64,000 bases of DNA from Rapana venosa. Lineage: Eukaryota; Mollusca; Gastropoda; Neogastropoda; Muricidae. Each line of letters starts with the position of its first letter. Within the stretch, counting starts at the first letter, position 1. A program made the position numbers and the translations under genes. The stretch spans positions 61,957,175 through 62,021,174 of the forward strand of contig CM054135.1 in assembly GCA_028751875.1 (NCBI GenBank), written 5' to 3'. The notes below the pieces were generated by a model. It did no database searches, had not been told where the DNA came from, and saw only the letters and a program-made list of their open reading frames with translations. Of this stretch, positions 11,076 through 21,589 are shown piece after piece.

Positions 11076-13455
11076 TGTGGGTGTTTGAAAGCACAAAGTA
11101 TCTGCGGCTGAACGAAGGGAACGGGATGGAGTGTACAGGTGAAGACAGTTACAGAGATAAGAGGGTGCAGATTTGTGGAGACATTTGAAACAGAGGGTAG
11201 TGATCTTATACTCCAGTCTTTGTGAGACAGGCAGCCAGTGAAGAGATCGCAGAAGCGGAGTGATGTGTTCAGATTTTTTCTTTCTTAGGACCAGTCGAGC
11301 TGCAGAGTTTTGTATGCGTTGAAGAGAGTGGATAGATGATGCTGGTAGGCCAGCCAAAAGAGAATTACAGTAGTCTAAACGTGAGAGAATGAGAGATGTG
11401 ACAAGCTTGGAAGTTGCATCAGTGGACAGATACTTGCGAATCGCGCTTATGCGCCGTAATTGATAGTAGCAAGACTGGCAGTTCTGGGTAATGAATTTTT
11501 TCATAGAGAGTGTGTTGTCAAGAACTTCTCCTAAATACTTCACAGAGTTGGACAAAGGAACTGACGTATTGCCAAATTCTATTGAAGTTTTTGTGATAGA
11601 GGAAGTTTATGTTGGGTCCCTATGAGCATGGCTTCGGTTTTATCGGCATTAAGTTGTAACTTGTTTTGAGTCATCCAGTTTTGAATGTCTTGAAGGCAGT
11701 AGGACATATTTGTCAGGAGGGAAGGCAAGTTTTCAACAGTATCACTGCACTGAAGCTGAGTATCATCGGCATAGAAGTGATGATCAATATGGTGGTTATT
11801 TATTATATGTGAGAGTCGAGCAGTGTATAGAGTAAAGAGAACAGGGCCCAGGACTGATCCCTGTGGGACTCCACATTCCAGTTTGACAGGTTTTGATTGA
11901 ATTTTGTTTACAATAACTTTCTGGAATCGGTCTGTGAGGTATGAACCAGGTGAGGGCTGTGCCATTAATACCAAACGTAGTTTGGAGGCGAGAAAGAAGA
12001 ATTGAGTGATCTATGGTATCAAAGGCTGCAGATAAGTCAAACAGAGTGAGGAGGGAGATTTTTCCTGCATCAGAAGCAAGTAGAAGTGTATCCAAAGTGT
12101 GGACTAGGGTGGTTTCGGTGCTGTGGTTGGGGTGATAGGCGGATTGAAAAGGGGGAAGGAGATCATTGGAATGAAGGTGACTGTTGAGCTGTTTGAGAAC
12201 AACTTTTTCTAGTACTTTAGAGACAAAGGGTAAGTTTGAGACAGGTCTATAATTCTTCAGAATGTTGGGATCGAGGTCATACTTTGTCAGCAGAGGTGTG
12301 ACTATTGCAGTTTTAAGAGCTGATGGAAAATTCCTGACACAAGAGATGAGTTTACTATTTTAGTAATAAAAGGTACAAGTTGTGGAAGGCATTGTGAGAA
12401 AACAGGAGCAGGTATGGGATCAAGGTTGCATGATTTTATAGTCATTTCCTTCAGAATTGTTATGATTTCTTTTTCATTTGTGGGATGGAAGGAAAAGAGA
12501 GGAGTGCCAGTGAACTGAGGATCAGGAGGTGCAGGTTGGAATTGAGTCTGATCCAGTTTGGAGCGTATGTTGCGGACTTTGTCTGAAAAGAAGGCAGAAA
12601 AGATGGATGGAAGTTCAGACAGGCTGTGGGTGGTAGGCAAAGGAGTTGATTTTACAGAACTAAGGAGATTTGAGGTGAGGGAAAAAAGAGATTTTATGGA
12701 TGTAGCACAGAGAACTTGGGAAGAGTAGTAGTCTGTCTTTGCTGAATGGATTAAGAGTTTGACTTTGTTTATTTGTTTTTGGAAAAGCTGTTTGTTGATT
12801 TTGGTTTTTGACTTCCGCCACTGCCGTTCTAGTTGCCGGCGTTTGCGCTTCGCTATCAAGATGTCTTGGGTATACCATGGCGCATAGGGTCTGTCAGGGA
12901 GGAGATGGTCAGTAGGAGGTGCATGCTCATCAAGCAGTTGGCGAGAATAGTGTTATAGTGATCAGAGAGGTCAGTGTGGTCAGAGGTTTGTGAAAAACGT
13001 TCGGAAGCTTGTGAAGAGAAGGTATGAATGTCTAAGGCCTTAAGATTGCGACGAGTACCATATTTCTTCTTTCTGACAGGTTTTGTGATGTTGAGATGGA
13101 AAAGAATGGCGGAATGATCAGAATGCAGTTCGTCGGTGACAGAAACAGATGTGACAAGATTAAATGAAGCATCGGTAATCAGCCAGTCTAAAATATGACC
13201 GGATCTGTGCGTTCCTTTGTTTACCAGTTGGGAGAGAGAATGGTTGGACAGAGAAAGAGAAAGACGTTTGACATCTGGAGAAGACTGGTTGTCGAAATGG
13301 AAGTTGAAGTCACCAAGAATTATAAGTTTAGTGGGAGAAATACTGTAGTGGTCGAGGAGTGACTGGAATTCTTGGTGAAAAAGAGAAGATGTTAAGTTGT
13401 TTTTACAGCTGGGAGGTGGACGGTAAAGGCAGCAGAAAGTAATAGAGTGGCCAGG
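11076..13455 (-). mobile_element. CR1/L2-like non-LTR retrotransposon, truncated at both ends
   Basis: On the minus strand, from 13455 downward, there is an endonuclease part with ILGDFNFHFD (GDFN at 13303-13314) and DELHSDHSAILFHLN. A linker follows (12302-12859), then RT with LSAAFDTIDHSILL (about 12030), PQGSVLGP (about 11860) and YADDTQ (11762-11773), and a C-terminus with [15 protein letters not shown] and SLHWLPVSQR (11150-11380). Frames are broken in several places. The element stops at the RTE 3' end without its own tail, whereas the paralogue at 43690-44725 continues for about 400 more bases. Clade placement in the CR1/L2 group is from motif style. Confidence 0.85.
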
Positions 13456-13493
13456 TAGGTTGAGATGATGAAAGTTCTTGCGATGATGAGATT
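13455..13493 (-). repeat. Stub of a cassette block cut by the LINE
   Basis: On the minus strand an acceptor-like TTTTTTTGTCAG ends at 13494 and is followed by AATCTCATCATCGCAAG. After about 38 bases the CR1/L2-like LINE takes over. The intact homologue is 57913-58094. Confidence 0.75.
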
Positions 13494-13864
13494 CTGACAA
13501 AAAAACACATAAGAATACATCATTACCTCAACAGAGAAAATTGGAGCAGCTTGTAAACACAACAATGACAAAGAAATGAATAAAACTATATCAAGAAGAA
13601 ACAAATCATGACAGATCATACTACAGTTAATACTAACGTATCCTGACTTCATGCAGTCTGACTTTCTTGCTAATCATTTTTACATTCTTATTCAGTATAT
13701 TTCTATCTACAGAAATCTCATCAACTTGTTTGGAATATACACAGCATCAATTTCATTAACCTCCAAGAGCTGTGTCATCAAGGCACTTTATCAACAGTGT
13801 GGTATCAGATCCAGTACAATTACAACTGTATAAAGAATGAAGAGGACAGACGACAGAACCATAC

Positions 13865-14123
13865 CTTGAAGGGAAGCAGTTAAAGATGATTTCTGAAGTC
13901 CTGGCAATGAAGGTGTCCTTGCAGTGATGAAGAAGTCTTTACTATGATGAAGATGTCCTTGTGGCTATGAAAAAGTCCATGCCATGATGAAGAAGTCCTT
14001 GAGATGAAGACATCCTGATGAAGTTGAAGTCCTTGCAATGAAGACATTTTTGCAGTGATGAAAGAAGCCCAAGCGGTGATGAAAAAGTCCTTGCCATCAA
14101 GAAATTCTGGAAAAGATGAAGAC
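13865..14123 (-). repeat. Mixed tandem cassette block with splice-like ends
   Basis: The minus-strand block begins after GATTGCCAG and ends in CTTCCCTTCAAG followed by GTATGGTTCTGTC. It is 259 bp long. One frame is open for most of its length but reaches a TAA just before the donor-like end. Homologues are 46551-46812 and 58467-58726. Confidence 0.8.
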
Positions 14124-14476
14124 CTGGCAATCATACACACAGGAATACATTATCTCAAAACAGACAAATCTTTGCAGGTGATGAGCAAGCCATCTAAAAA
14201 TACATCAATAAAATAACATCCAGAAAGAAGAAACAAACCACCACACAAGATAACACATCACTGCATCAGGACTTCATGCTGCCCTCTATCTTGCTACACA
14301 TGTTTACCATTTTCATCAGAAGAGAAAACTCTTCATCTTCCTTACAATACACACAGTGTCCATGTCACACATTTCCAACAGCAGTATCCTCAGAGAACTT
14401 TATCAACACGCTGCTATCACATCCAGTACTGTTTAACCTGTATAAAGAATAAAGATGATAGATGGCAGAAACATAC

Positions 14477-14881
14477 CTTGTAGGGAACAAGTTAAAGTTG
14501 ACTTTTGAAGTCCTGGTGATGATGAAGACTGCAGTTCTGAAAATGAAGTTGTCCTGGTGATGACGAAGACTGCAGTTCTGGAGATGAAGTTGTCCTGGTG
14601 CTGATGAAGACTGCAGTTCTGAAGATAAAGTTGTCCTGGTGATGATGAAGTTTGGGTGATGATGAAGACTGCAGTTCTGAAGATAAAGTTGTCCTGGTGC
14701 TGATGAAGACTGCAGTTCTGAAGATAAAGTTGTCCTGGTGATGATGAAGTTTGGGTGATGATGAAGACTGCAGTTCTGGAGATAAAGTTGTCCTGGTTAT
14801 GATGAAGTTTGGGTGATGATGAAGACTGAAGTCCCGGCGATGATGAAATCAGGGCGATGGTCAAGTTCTTCTGATGAAATT
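14477..14881 (-). repeat. 41-bp tandem cassette block with splice-like ends
   Basis: The 405-bp minus-strand block is bounded by GTCTTCAACAG and CTACAAG|GTATGT. Its units contain GACAACTTTATCTTCAGAAC plus an extra 25-bp insert in some units. One frame runs open through the whole block and beyond both edges. Homologues are 45829-46197, 56249-56452 and 59083-59342. Confidence 0.85.
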
Positions 14882-15199
14882 CTGTTGAAGACACAAATAG
14901 GAACACATTTATTATCACAATGGAGAAACTGGAGTTCATTTATTTAAAAAATCTCTAAGAAAGATATTTCAAAAAGATCAAAAAAGAAGAAAGAAATCAC
15001 AGAACATAGCACAGTATAACATTAATGCATCATGACAACATGCAGGCTTCTTTATTGCTACATATTTGTACTAGTTTATTCTGAACATTTCAATTCATTA
15101 AAAAAACAAAAACATTTTCAATTTGTTCACAATATACATGGAGTCAATTTCACAAATTTCCAACAGCAGTGTCATCAAGGCACTTAATCAACAGGGTGG

Positions 15200-15440
15200 T
15201 GTCAAATCAAACCCTCCCTTGACATGCTGTGTGTGCATATGTGTGTGTGCGTATGTGCGCACATGCGTGTGTACATAATTTTGTGTGTGTGTGTATACGT
15301 GCATGCAAGCATGTATGCATAAATTTGACATCTGTTCATCTTATTTATGTGCAATTCCATGCGTGTAAATGATTTGAATGTAAGCGCTTTGATTTGTTGC
15401 TTTATAAGATTCAACGCTATATAAATCCCACATTCCAGCG
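15200..15440 (+). repeat. (TG)n-rich segment and LINE-type tail
   Basis: Degenerate TG repeats are followed by GCGCTTTGATTTGTTGCTTT and a tail resembling TTCAGCGCTATATAAATTCC. The same arrangement occurs at 56800-57020, 59700-60150 and, inverted, 44745-45010. Confidence 0.7.
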
Positions 15441-15534
15441 CTATATAAATTCTATAAACTCCATAAATTCAATACATTAATATCATTTATTATTATAAAT
15501 AAAATCATTTACATAAAGAATGAAGAAGGAAGGT

Positions 15535-15860
15535 AAACCATGAGGTTCTGGGTTCAATCCCAGCCTTACCCTTTCTCACCAGTTTGACAAGAAAATCAAA
15601 ATGAATGTCAAAATCATTCAGATGAGACTATAAACCGACGCCCCGTGAGTGAATGCACACAGAATATCTTGCACACAGGTTAAAACCTGTTCCTCCTTTC
15701 AGAAGAGTAGGCTTTTTCAAGCCAGTTGGAACGTGTGACATTTCCAACACACAAGCATACAGGTGTGGTGTTGAGACACCATCCATGAAGTTGGAATGCA
15801 GCTACCTAAAAGGTGGGTGGAAAAAACGGTCACATACGCAAAAATCTCACCGTTGGTGAA
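15535..15860 (+). mobile_element. SINE-B, 5'-incomplete
   Basis: It begins inside the B head (TGAGGTTCTGGGTTCAATCC, a B-box-like sequence) and runs through the core (GATGAGACTATAAAC, GAAGAGTAGGC) to the B tail TTGGTGAACATCGGAGC. The better preserved copy at the equivalent place is 60225-60610. Confidence 0.8.
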
Positions 15861-15927
15861 CATCGGAGCTCTAGCCAAGGAACAGGGGAAATGTAAAGAA
15901 TGAAGAGCACAGGTGACAGAACCCTAC

Positions 15928-16880
15928 CTTGAAGGGAACCATTGACCACTGACTTGTCAAGTCCTGGCAGTGAAGTAGTCCTTGTAGTGATGAAGTAGTC
16001 CTTGAAATAGTCCTGGCAGTGATGAAGTAGTCCTTGAAATAGTCCTTGTAGTGATGAAGTAGTCCTTGTAGTGATGAAGTAGTCCTTGTAGTGATGAAGT
16101 AGTCCTTGTAGTGATGAAGTAGTCCTTGAAATAGTCCTTGTAGTGATGAAGTAGTCCTTGTAGTGATGAAGTAGTCCTTGAAATAGTCCTTGTAGTGATG
16201 AAGTAGTCCTTGAAATAGTCCTGGCAGTGATGAAGTAGTCCTTGAAATAGTCATTGTAGTGATGAAGTAGTCCTTGAAATAGTCCTTGTAGTGATGAAGT
16301 AGTCCTTGAAATAGTCCTTGTAGTGATGAAGTAGTCCTTGAAATAGTCCTGGCAGTGATGAAGTAGTCCTTGAAATAGTCCTGGCAGTGATGAAGTAGTC
16401 CTTGAAATAGTCCTGGCAGTGATGAAGTAGTCCTTGAAATAGTCCTTGGAGTAATGAAGTAGTCCTTGCAATGATGAAGTAGTCCTTGCAATGATGAAGT
16501 AGTAATGAAGTAGTCCTTGCAGTGATGAAGTAGTCCTTGCAGGGATGAAGTAGTCCTTCCAGTGATGATTCTTGCAGCAAGAAAGAAGCCCTTGCAAGTA
16601 AGAATCCTTGCAATGAATATATCTTAGTGGTGATGAAGAAATCCTTGCAATGAAGATATCTTTGTGGCAATGGAGAAGTCCTTGCAGTAATGAAGATATC
16701 TCAGTGGTGATGAAGAAGTTCTTGCTGCTATGAAAAAGTCCTTGCATCAATTAATGAGTCCTTGTAGCGACAAAGACGTCTTGGCAGAGATGAAGATGTG
16801 CTTACAGAGATAAAGAAGTCCTTACAGCAATGAAGAAGTCCTTTCAGATATGAAGAAGTCCTTGCAGGAATAAAGATCTA
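15928..16880 (-). repeat. 20-bp tandem cassette block
   Basis: About forty minus-strand units of the GACTACTTCATCACTGCAAG family; a common variant inserts CTATTTCAAG. The donor-like end is CCCTTCAAG|GTAGGG at 15928. All three minus-strand frames are largely free of stops because the unit has none and 20 is not a multiple of 3. Homologues are 42466-43165, 54689-55390 and 60662-61425. Confidence 0.9.
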
Positions 16881-17084
16881 AATTTCCCAGCGGATGTAAA
16901 ACGCATCACTGATAGATCACACACAGGTTATCAGACAGAAAAAACAAACTATACTGTCATCATAAGATCATGATTTTTTTTGCAATGGACAATTTAACAG
17001 ATTTTATCATATAAAATAGGAATTACAAACTCAATACAAATTGTGTAACGGTGACAGAAGCATACTCTGAGTCTGAAATACATT

Positions 17085-17245
17085 TTTTGTGGGGCATCCA
17101 ATCTCCTATTTTTTCCCTAATTTTTCTCTCTTTTAAAAAAAATTTTTTTTTTTTTTCTCTTCTTTCAATGCGTGGGGCCTCCAACCACCTTTTCTTTTCC
17201 CCATTACTTTTTGTGGGGGGTCCTCCTCTATTTTCCTACTTTTCC
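17085..17245 (+). repeat. Polypyrimidine minisatellite, subfamily 2
   Basis: It has GGGGCATCCAATCTCCTATT at its start and one GTGGGGCCTCCAACCACC core. It serves as the empty-site paralogue of the SINE insertion at 61657. Confidence 0.8.
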
Positions 17246-17424
17246 TTCTATTTCCATTTTCTCACATCCAACATTCATGCCACCAACATATACACTCATT
17301 CAAAATGAAGAAGTATCAAAGTGATGTACACACAGAAAAGTATCTGTTACTCACAATACACTTTGCACTTTACAATATTCATATTCACATCATTTTCTCT
17401 TCAATTTATCACAAAAAAATTTTT

Positions 17425-17924
17425 NNNNNNNNNNNNNNNNNNNNNNNNNNNNNNNNNNNNNNNNNNNNNNNNNNNNNNNNNNNNNNNNNNNNNNNNNNNN
17501 NNNNNNNNNNNNNNNNNNNNNNNNNNNNNNNNNNNNNNNNNNNNNNNNNNNNNNNNNNNNNNNNNNNNNNNNNNNNNNNNNNNNNNNNNNNNNNNNNNNN
17601 NNNNNNNNNNNNNNNNNNNNNNNNNNNNNNNNNNNNNNNNNNNNNNNNNNNNNNNNNNNNNNNNNNNNNNNNNNNNNNNNNNNNNNNNNNNNNNNNNNNN
17701 NNNNNNNNNNNNNNNNNNNNNNNNNNNNNNNNNNNNNNNNNNNNNNNNNNNNNNNNNNNNNNNNNNNNNNNNNNNNNNNNNNNNNNNNNNNNNNNNNNNN
17801 NNNNNNNNNNNNNNNNNNNNNNNNNNNNNNNNNNNNNNNNNNNNNNNNNNNNNNNNNNNNNNNNNNNNNNNNNNNNNNNNNNNNNNNNNNNNNNNNNNNN
17901 NNNNNNNNNNNNNNNNNNNNNNNN
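17425..17924. other. Assembly gap, 500 N
   Basis: Exactly 500 N, the same length as the second gap, so a placeholder rather than a measured distance. The left flank is array sequence and the right flank is not. Confidence 0.98.
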
Positions 17925-18039
17925 AAGTGAAATTTTAAATCAACACAAATTCTACCAGCTGAAAGAAAACACCATACATCTATAGAACTAAGAAGGAAAA
18001 ATCTGCCACTGACACTTCAGTACCAAGCAAAATATACAA

Positions 18040-18180
18040 ATCTCCGCCATGGCATCTGGTGAATTGAGGGTGGGGATTATTACGATCTCCCAGGTCAACT
18101 TCAAGTATAGACCTGCAAGTGCCTTAATTCCCTTCAGGAATGTACACATGAAGAAGATTATTAAAAAAAAATAATAATAA

Positions 18181-18214
<34 letters not shown>

Positions 18215-18345
18215 ATTATGCAAGTTAAAGATCCCATCACGCATGTCAGCACTTGGTGGGTTATGAAAACACAAACATACCCAGCATGCATCATGTATAA
18301 AAAAAATTAGCTGCTCTGAAGTTGGAATGTGTCAGCCAAGACCAG
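18040..18345 (+). mobile_element. SINE-C body fragment
   Basis: It contains GGTGAATTGAGGGTGGGGAT and CTCCCAGGTCAACTTCAAG, followed by an AT microsatellite and a remnant resembling the middle of 18945-19100. No head is visible. Confidence 0.6.
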
Positions 18346-18424
18346 TGGGCAGACCTCTGGCAAATTCACAAGCACAGGAGATCAGGCATTATGCAGGCAC
18401 CCCAACCAGTCAGGGAACACAAAG

Positions 18425-18760
18425 AAGAGATTTTTTGTTTTTTGTTCCTTAGCTAGAGCTCTAAGGTTCACCAATAGTGAGATTCTGCGTACGCGACCAT
18501 TTTGGACCACAATTAAGGTACCCGCATTCTGGCTTTGGGGATAGTGTCTAAACACAACATCTGTATGCATGCAGGGGGGTTTTTTTTGGTGCTTTTTAAA
18601 AATTGTTGTTATCCATTCTTTCCAGCACAAAATGGGCATACTCTTCTGAAAGGCACAACAGATCTTTACTGTGTGGCTTTTGTTTGTGTGCGCAAGATGT
18701 TCTGCAAGCATTTGCACATGTGGTTTCAGCTTATAGTCTCATCCAAAGGACTTGCAGAGA
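18425..18760 (-). mobile_element. SINE-B body
   Basis: On the minus strand the core (GATGAGACTATAAGC, GAAGAGTATGCCC) leads to the B tail (CACTATTGGTGAACC, GAGCTCTAGC). The head has decayed. Confidence 0.7.
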
Positions 18761-18784
18761 AGATAATCAATCAAAATCTCGACA

Positions 18785-19160
18785 GACCTACAGCTGAGCG
18801 GTTTAAGACTGTTCGACTTCAAACCCATGGGTCCATGAAGTCGTGGGTTTGAATCTCTGTAGCGTCTGGTGAATTAAGGGTGGGGATTTTTACAATCTCC
18901 CAAGTCAACTTCATGTGCAGACCTCCCAGTGCCTTAATTCCCTTCACTTCAAGTTTTTACACAATTGTGCAGAAGATCAAATGCGCACGTTAAAGATCCC
19001 ATTGTTCATGTCAGCATTTGTGGGGTTTGGAATGAACATGTACCCAAAAATGAAAATGCATCCCTGAAGTTGGAATGTCGCAACCTTCATGGTGGGTAAA
19101 AACCGGTCATGTGCAAAATCTCACCATTGGTGAACCTTGGAGTTGAAGCTCTAGCCGAAG
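18785..19160 (+). mobile_element. SINE with C head and B-like tail
   Basis: The head has an A-box-like CAGCTGAGCGGTTTAAGAC and a B-box-like GTGGGTTTGAATCTC, resembling a leucine- or serine-type tRNA with a long variable arm. The middle matches SINE-C, while the 3' part (TTGGTGAACCTTGGAG, AGCTCTAGCCGAAG) is B-type. It is therefore a chimera of two families. Confidence 0.7.
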
Positions 19161-19167
19161 AATTTGG

Positions 19168-19171
19168 GGAA

Positions 19172-19203
<32 letters not shown>
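19168..19203 (+). repeat. Poly-G run
   Basis: About 36 G directly after a SINE end. This may be real or a consensus artefact. Confidence 0.8.
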
Positions 19204-19204
<1 letters not shown>

Positions 19205-19319
19205 AATACAAATCTCAGAATCGACTGCCTAAAACCACTCCTAGCACAGTAGCAGAAAATGGGTCAGGTGCCTGACTCATGCCATGGAGGAAACTCTCTG
19301 TAACACACACTCACAAATG

Positions 19320-19663
19320 GGGGATGGGATAGCCTAGTGGTTAGAACACTGCGCTCGCAATCTGATGACCCAGGGTCAAATCCATTCAAGGGAATTTTTT
19401 CCCCTGGAGTTAACATCATGCAGACTCCGCTCTCCCCAAAGTCCTTACAATTAGACTATAAACCGAGGCCCAGTGTGCGAATGCACACAGAACATCTTAG
19501 GCACACATTAAATCCTGTTCCGCTTTTCAAAAGAGTATGCCATTGTGTGCCATGGGAGCAGATGACAACATTTACAAAATCGCATACACACAAGGACTGG
19601 ATGTAAAAAAACAACACTTGAGTGCTTATTCTATTATCCTTGATAAAAAAAAATTTAATAGAA

Positions 19664-19668
<5 letters not shown>
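19320..19668 (+). mobile_element. SINE-A, full length
   Basis: The head GGGATAGCCTAGTGGTTAGA carries an A-box-like signal and CCAGGGTCAAATCC a decayed B box. TTAACATCATGCAGACTCC follows, then the shared core, then the A tail AGTGCTTATTCTATTATCC and an A-rich end. Reverse transcription by a LINE partner is the known route for such elements. Confidence 0.85.
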
Positions 19669-19671
<3 letters not shown>

Positions 19672-19710
<39 letters not shown>

Positions 19711-19800
19711 TTCATGAATATATATAATATATATTCATTCATAAATATATATATATATTCATTCTTTTTTTTATATTATAATATACTATATATTTATATA
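19672..19800 (+). repeat. (TA)n and TTCAT-type AT-rich repeat
   Basis: A TA dinucleotide run follows the SINE-A tail and passes into imperfect ATATATTCATTCATAAATAT palindromic units. Confidence 0.85.
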
Positions 19801-19809
19801 AATCATATT

Positions 19810-21215
19810 ATATATTATGACCACAAAATTTTGCCAGTTTTCAATGTGCTAATGTCAGTGTGTGTAATGATGTATCTTGATTAGTAGTAAGTAAACAAAA
19901 ATTTACTGTGCAAAATCTACTCAAACAAGTCCTTTTTTAGAGAAAATTTGCCACAAATATGCAGACTTTTTTCAAGATAATACTGTGTAGTTGTTAAGTT
20001 TCCACCAGTGACCACAAGTCAGGCCTCACACTCTGTTTTCCAGTCACACAAAGTTCTGCTTTGTCCTTATTCTATACCCCATGATCACCTTCAACTTCTG
20101 TTTTGCTTGTTTGTTGGTTGCTTGAAAACATAGCATGTCTCCTAGCTGTAACCAAAATACCTGATGAGTCTCTGGATGAGTAAATTTGTACTCTAAGCAC
20201 AGCAGGGCATAATGCCCAGCCTTAGCAGTTTGCCATCAAGTGTGATAAAACTAACAGTAACACTGAACAGCTACATCTGTCAACTGCACTGATTTTGTGA
20301 TGATTCTGGCTATGTAAAGTAAAATCAGCACTCAGGTGGGTTTTTTCTCTATATCAATTGCATTGATTTTGTGATTATTCTGGCAATGTAAAGTAAAATT
20401 AGCTGGGGGTTTTTCCCTTCCCAAACAGCTAAACAGCACCAGCACCCCAAAAAAGCTATAGCCTATAGTTGAGTGTGACATTCTTGGAAAGACCTCTCTG
20501 TCAACCAACCCCTATTTCTGCAGATAAAAAAGTATTGAATGTATTATTCCTTTTATAAATCTCCAGCACATATGGTGATGGATGGTTCATACAGTCCCTA
20601 GATCTTATAACTTTGCTGGGACTATAAAACTTGTATTCTGTTGTAAACAAACCAACTAAAGCATCTGAAATTCCATTTATATGACTGGAATTACCAACAG
20701 CAAATTCACAAGAACTGCTAAGATTTTACAGTTCATCATACAAGTTCTAAATATTTACCTGATCATGAAGAGATTGGGCAGGCATCTGTGATTTTAAAAG
20801 TTGAAGCGACACATTCATGCTTGTCTGACACTCAATGGTGGAACTGTTCAGAGGTTCTTCTCTACTTTCGAATCAACGTTGTCACTTTTCGGCTTTTTGT
20901 TGTTCTCATATCTATCAAATCTTCTATATTGGATCTTAATATTGTCGTTTTCTTGTTCCAAGACATGCTGACAAGAACAAAGACAAGTACTAGCCAACAT
21001 GCTGCAAAACATAACTGTTAATAAAATTACCAAGTCGTATGCTCGCGGCAACAGCCATTTGCATGAAAGGAGAGTTATTGTTCATGGGTCAAAGGGCAAG
21101 GTTATCAAAACCGTGATAGGCCCTATGGTAACAGTGCAAAGGGGAGGGGAGGAGGTAAATACTACTACCTCCCTCTGACCGTGCTCACAGTCGTTCCCTC
21201 CCTCCCTCCCGCCCT
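19810..21215. other. Low-copy island sequence, no gene seen
   Basis: This does not match the array or the SINEs. It contains a local direct duplication (20276-20346 and 20354-20418, sharing TGATTTTGTGAT and ATGTAAAGTAAAAT). A minus-strand open stretch at 20848-21051 would encode a hydrophobic start, but it has no upstream ATG in frame. Confidence 0.5.
21045..21105 (-). promoter_or_regulatory. Promoter-like conserved segment, minus strand
   Basis: It reads CTTTGACCCATGAACAATAA and then ATGGCTGTTGCCGCG on the minus strand. About 50 bases match 28270-28335 in the opposite direction. ATGGCTGNTGCCGCG resembles YY1-type sites at animal transcription starts. Function is inferred only from the resemblance and the duplication. 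Confidence 0.3.
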
Positions 21216-21219
21216 GATT

Positions 21220-21530
21220 GGGGATAGCCTAGTGGTTAGAACATTTTGATCCAATCTGATGACCTGGGTTCGATTTCATTCAAGGGGATATTTTCCCCTG
21301 GAGTTAACATCAGTGCTGACTCCACTCTCCCCGAAAGTCCTTCAGATGACACTATAAACCGAGGCCCCATGTGCGAATGCACACAGAACATCTTGTGCAC
21401 ACGTTAAATCCTGTTCCGCTTTTCATAAGAGTAGGCCATTGTGTGCTGGTGGGAACAGATGACAAAATTTACAAAACCCGCACACACGGGGATTATGAAA
21501 AAAACGTTTAAAAAATGCCTATTCCATTTA
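21220..21530 (+). mobile_element. SINE-A, nearly full length
   Basis: GGGGATAGCCTAGTGGTTAG head, GGGTTCGATTTC B-box-like sequence, and a core with GACACTATAAACCGAGG and GAGTAGGCCATTGTGTG. The A tail is decayed. Confidence 0.85.
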
Positions 21531-21589
21531 AATAATGATAATAATAATGGAAATTATTATCAATAATTTCAGTCATGGAGATTTTTTTG

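Larger units (their letters stand above)
13493..17424 (-). repeat. Array copy on contig 1 (20-bp, 41-bp and mixed blocks with spacers)
   Basis: This segment runs parallel to 58094-62280 (same strand) and mirrors about 41890-46900. Examples of the direct match are 13640-13860 with 58250-58460, 14890-15200 with 59350-59700 and 16880-17400 with 61430-62270. It ends at the first N gap. Confidence 0.85.

Noticed and set aside
17305..17985. Open frames crossing N runs (also 54869-56046)
   Set aside because: They consist mostly of undetermined bases.
20848..21051. Small secreted protein on the minus strand
   Set aside because: It has a hydrophobic N-terminus followed by a polar part, but the frame has no ATG at its start, only an internal one, and no splice or homologue evidence.
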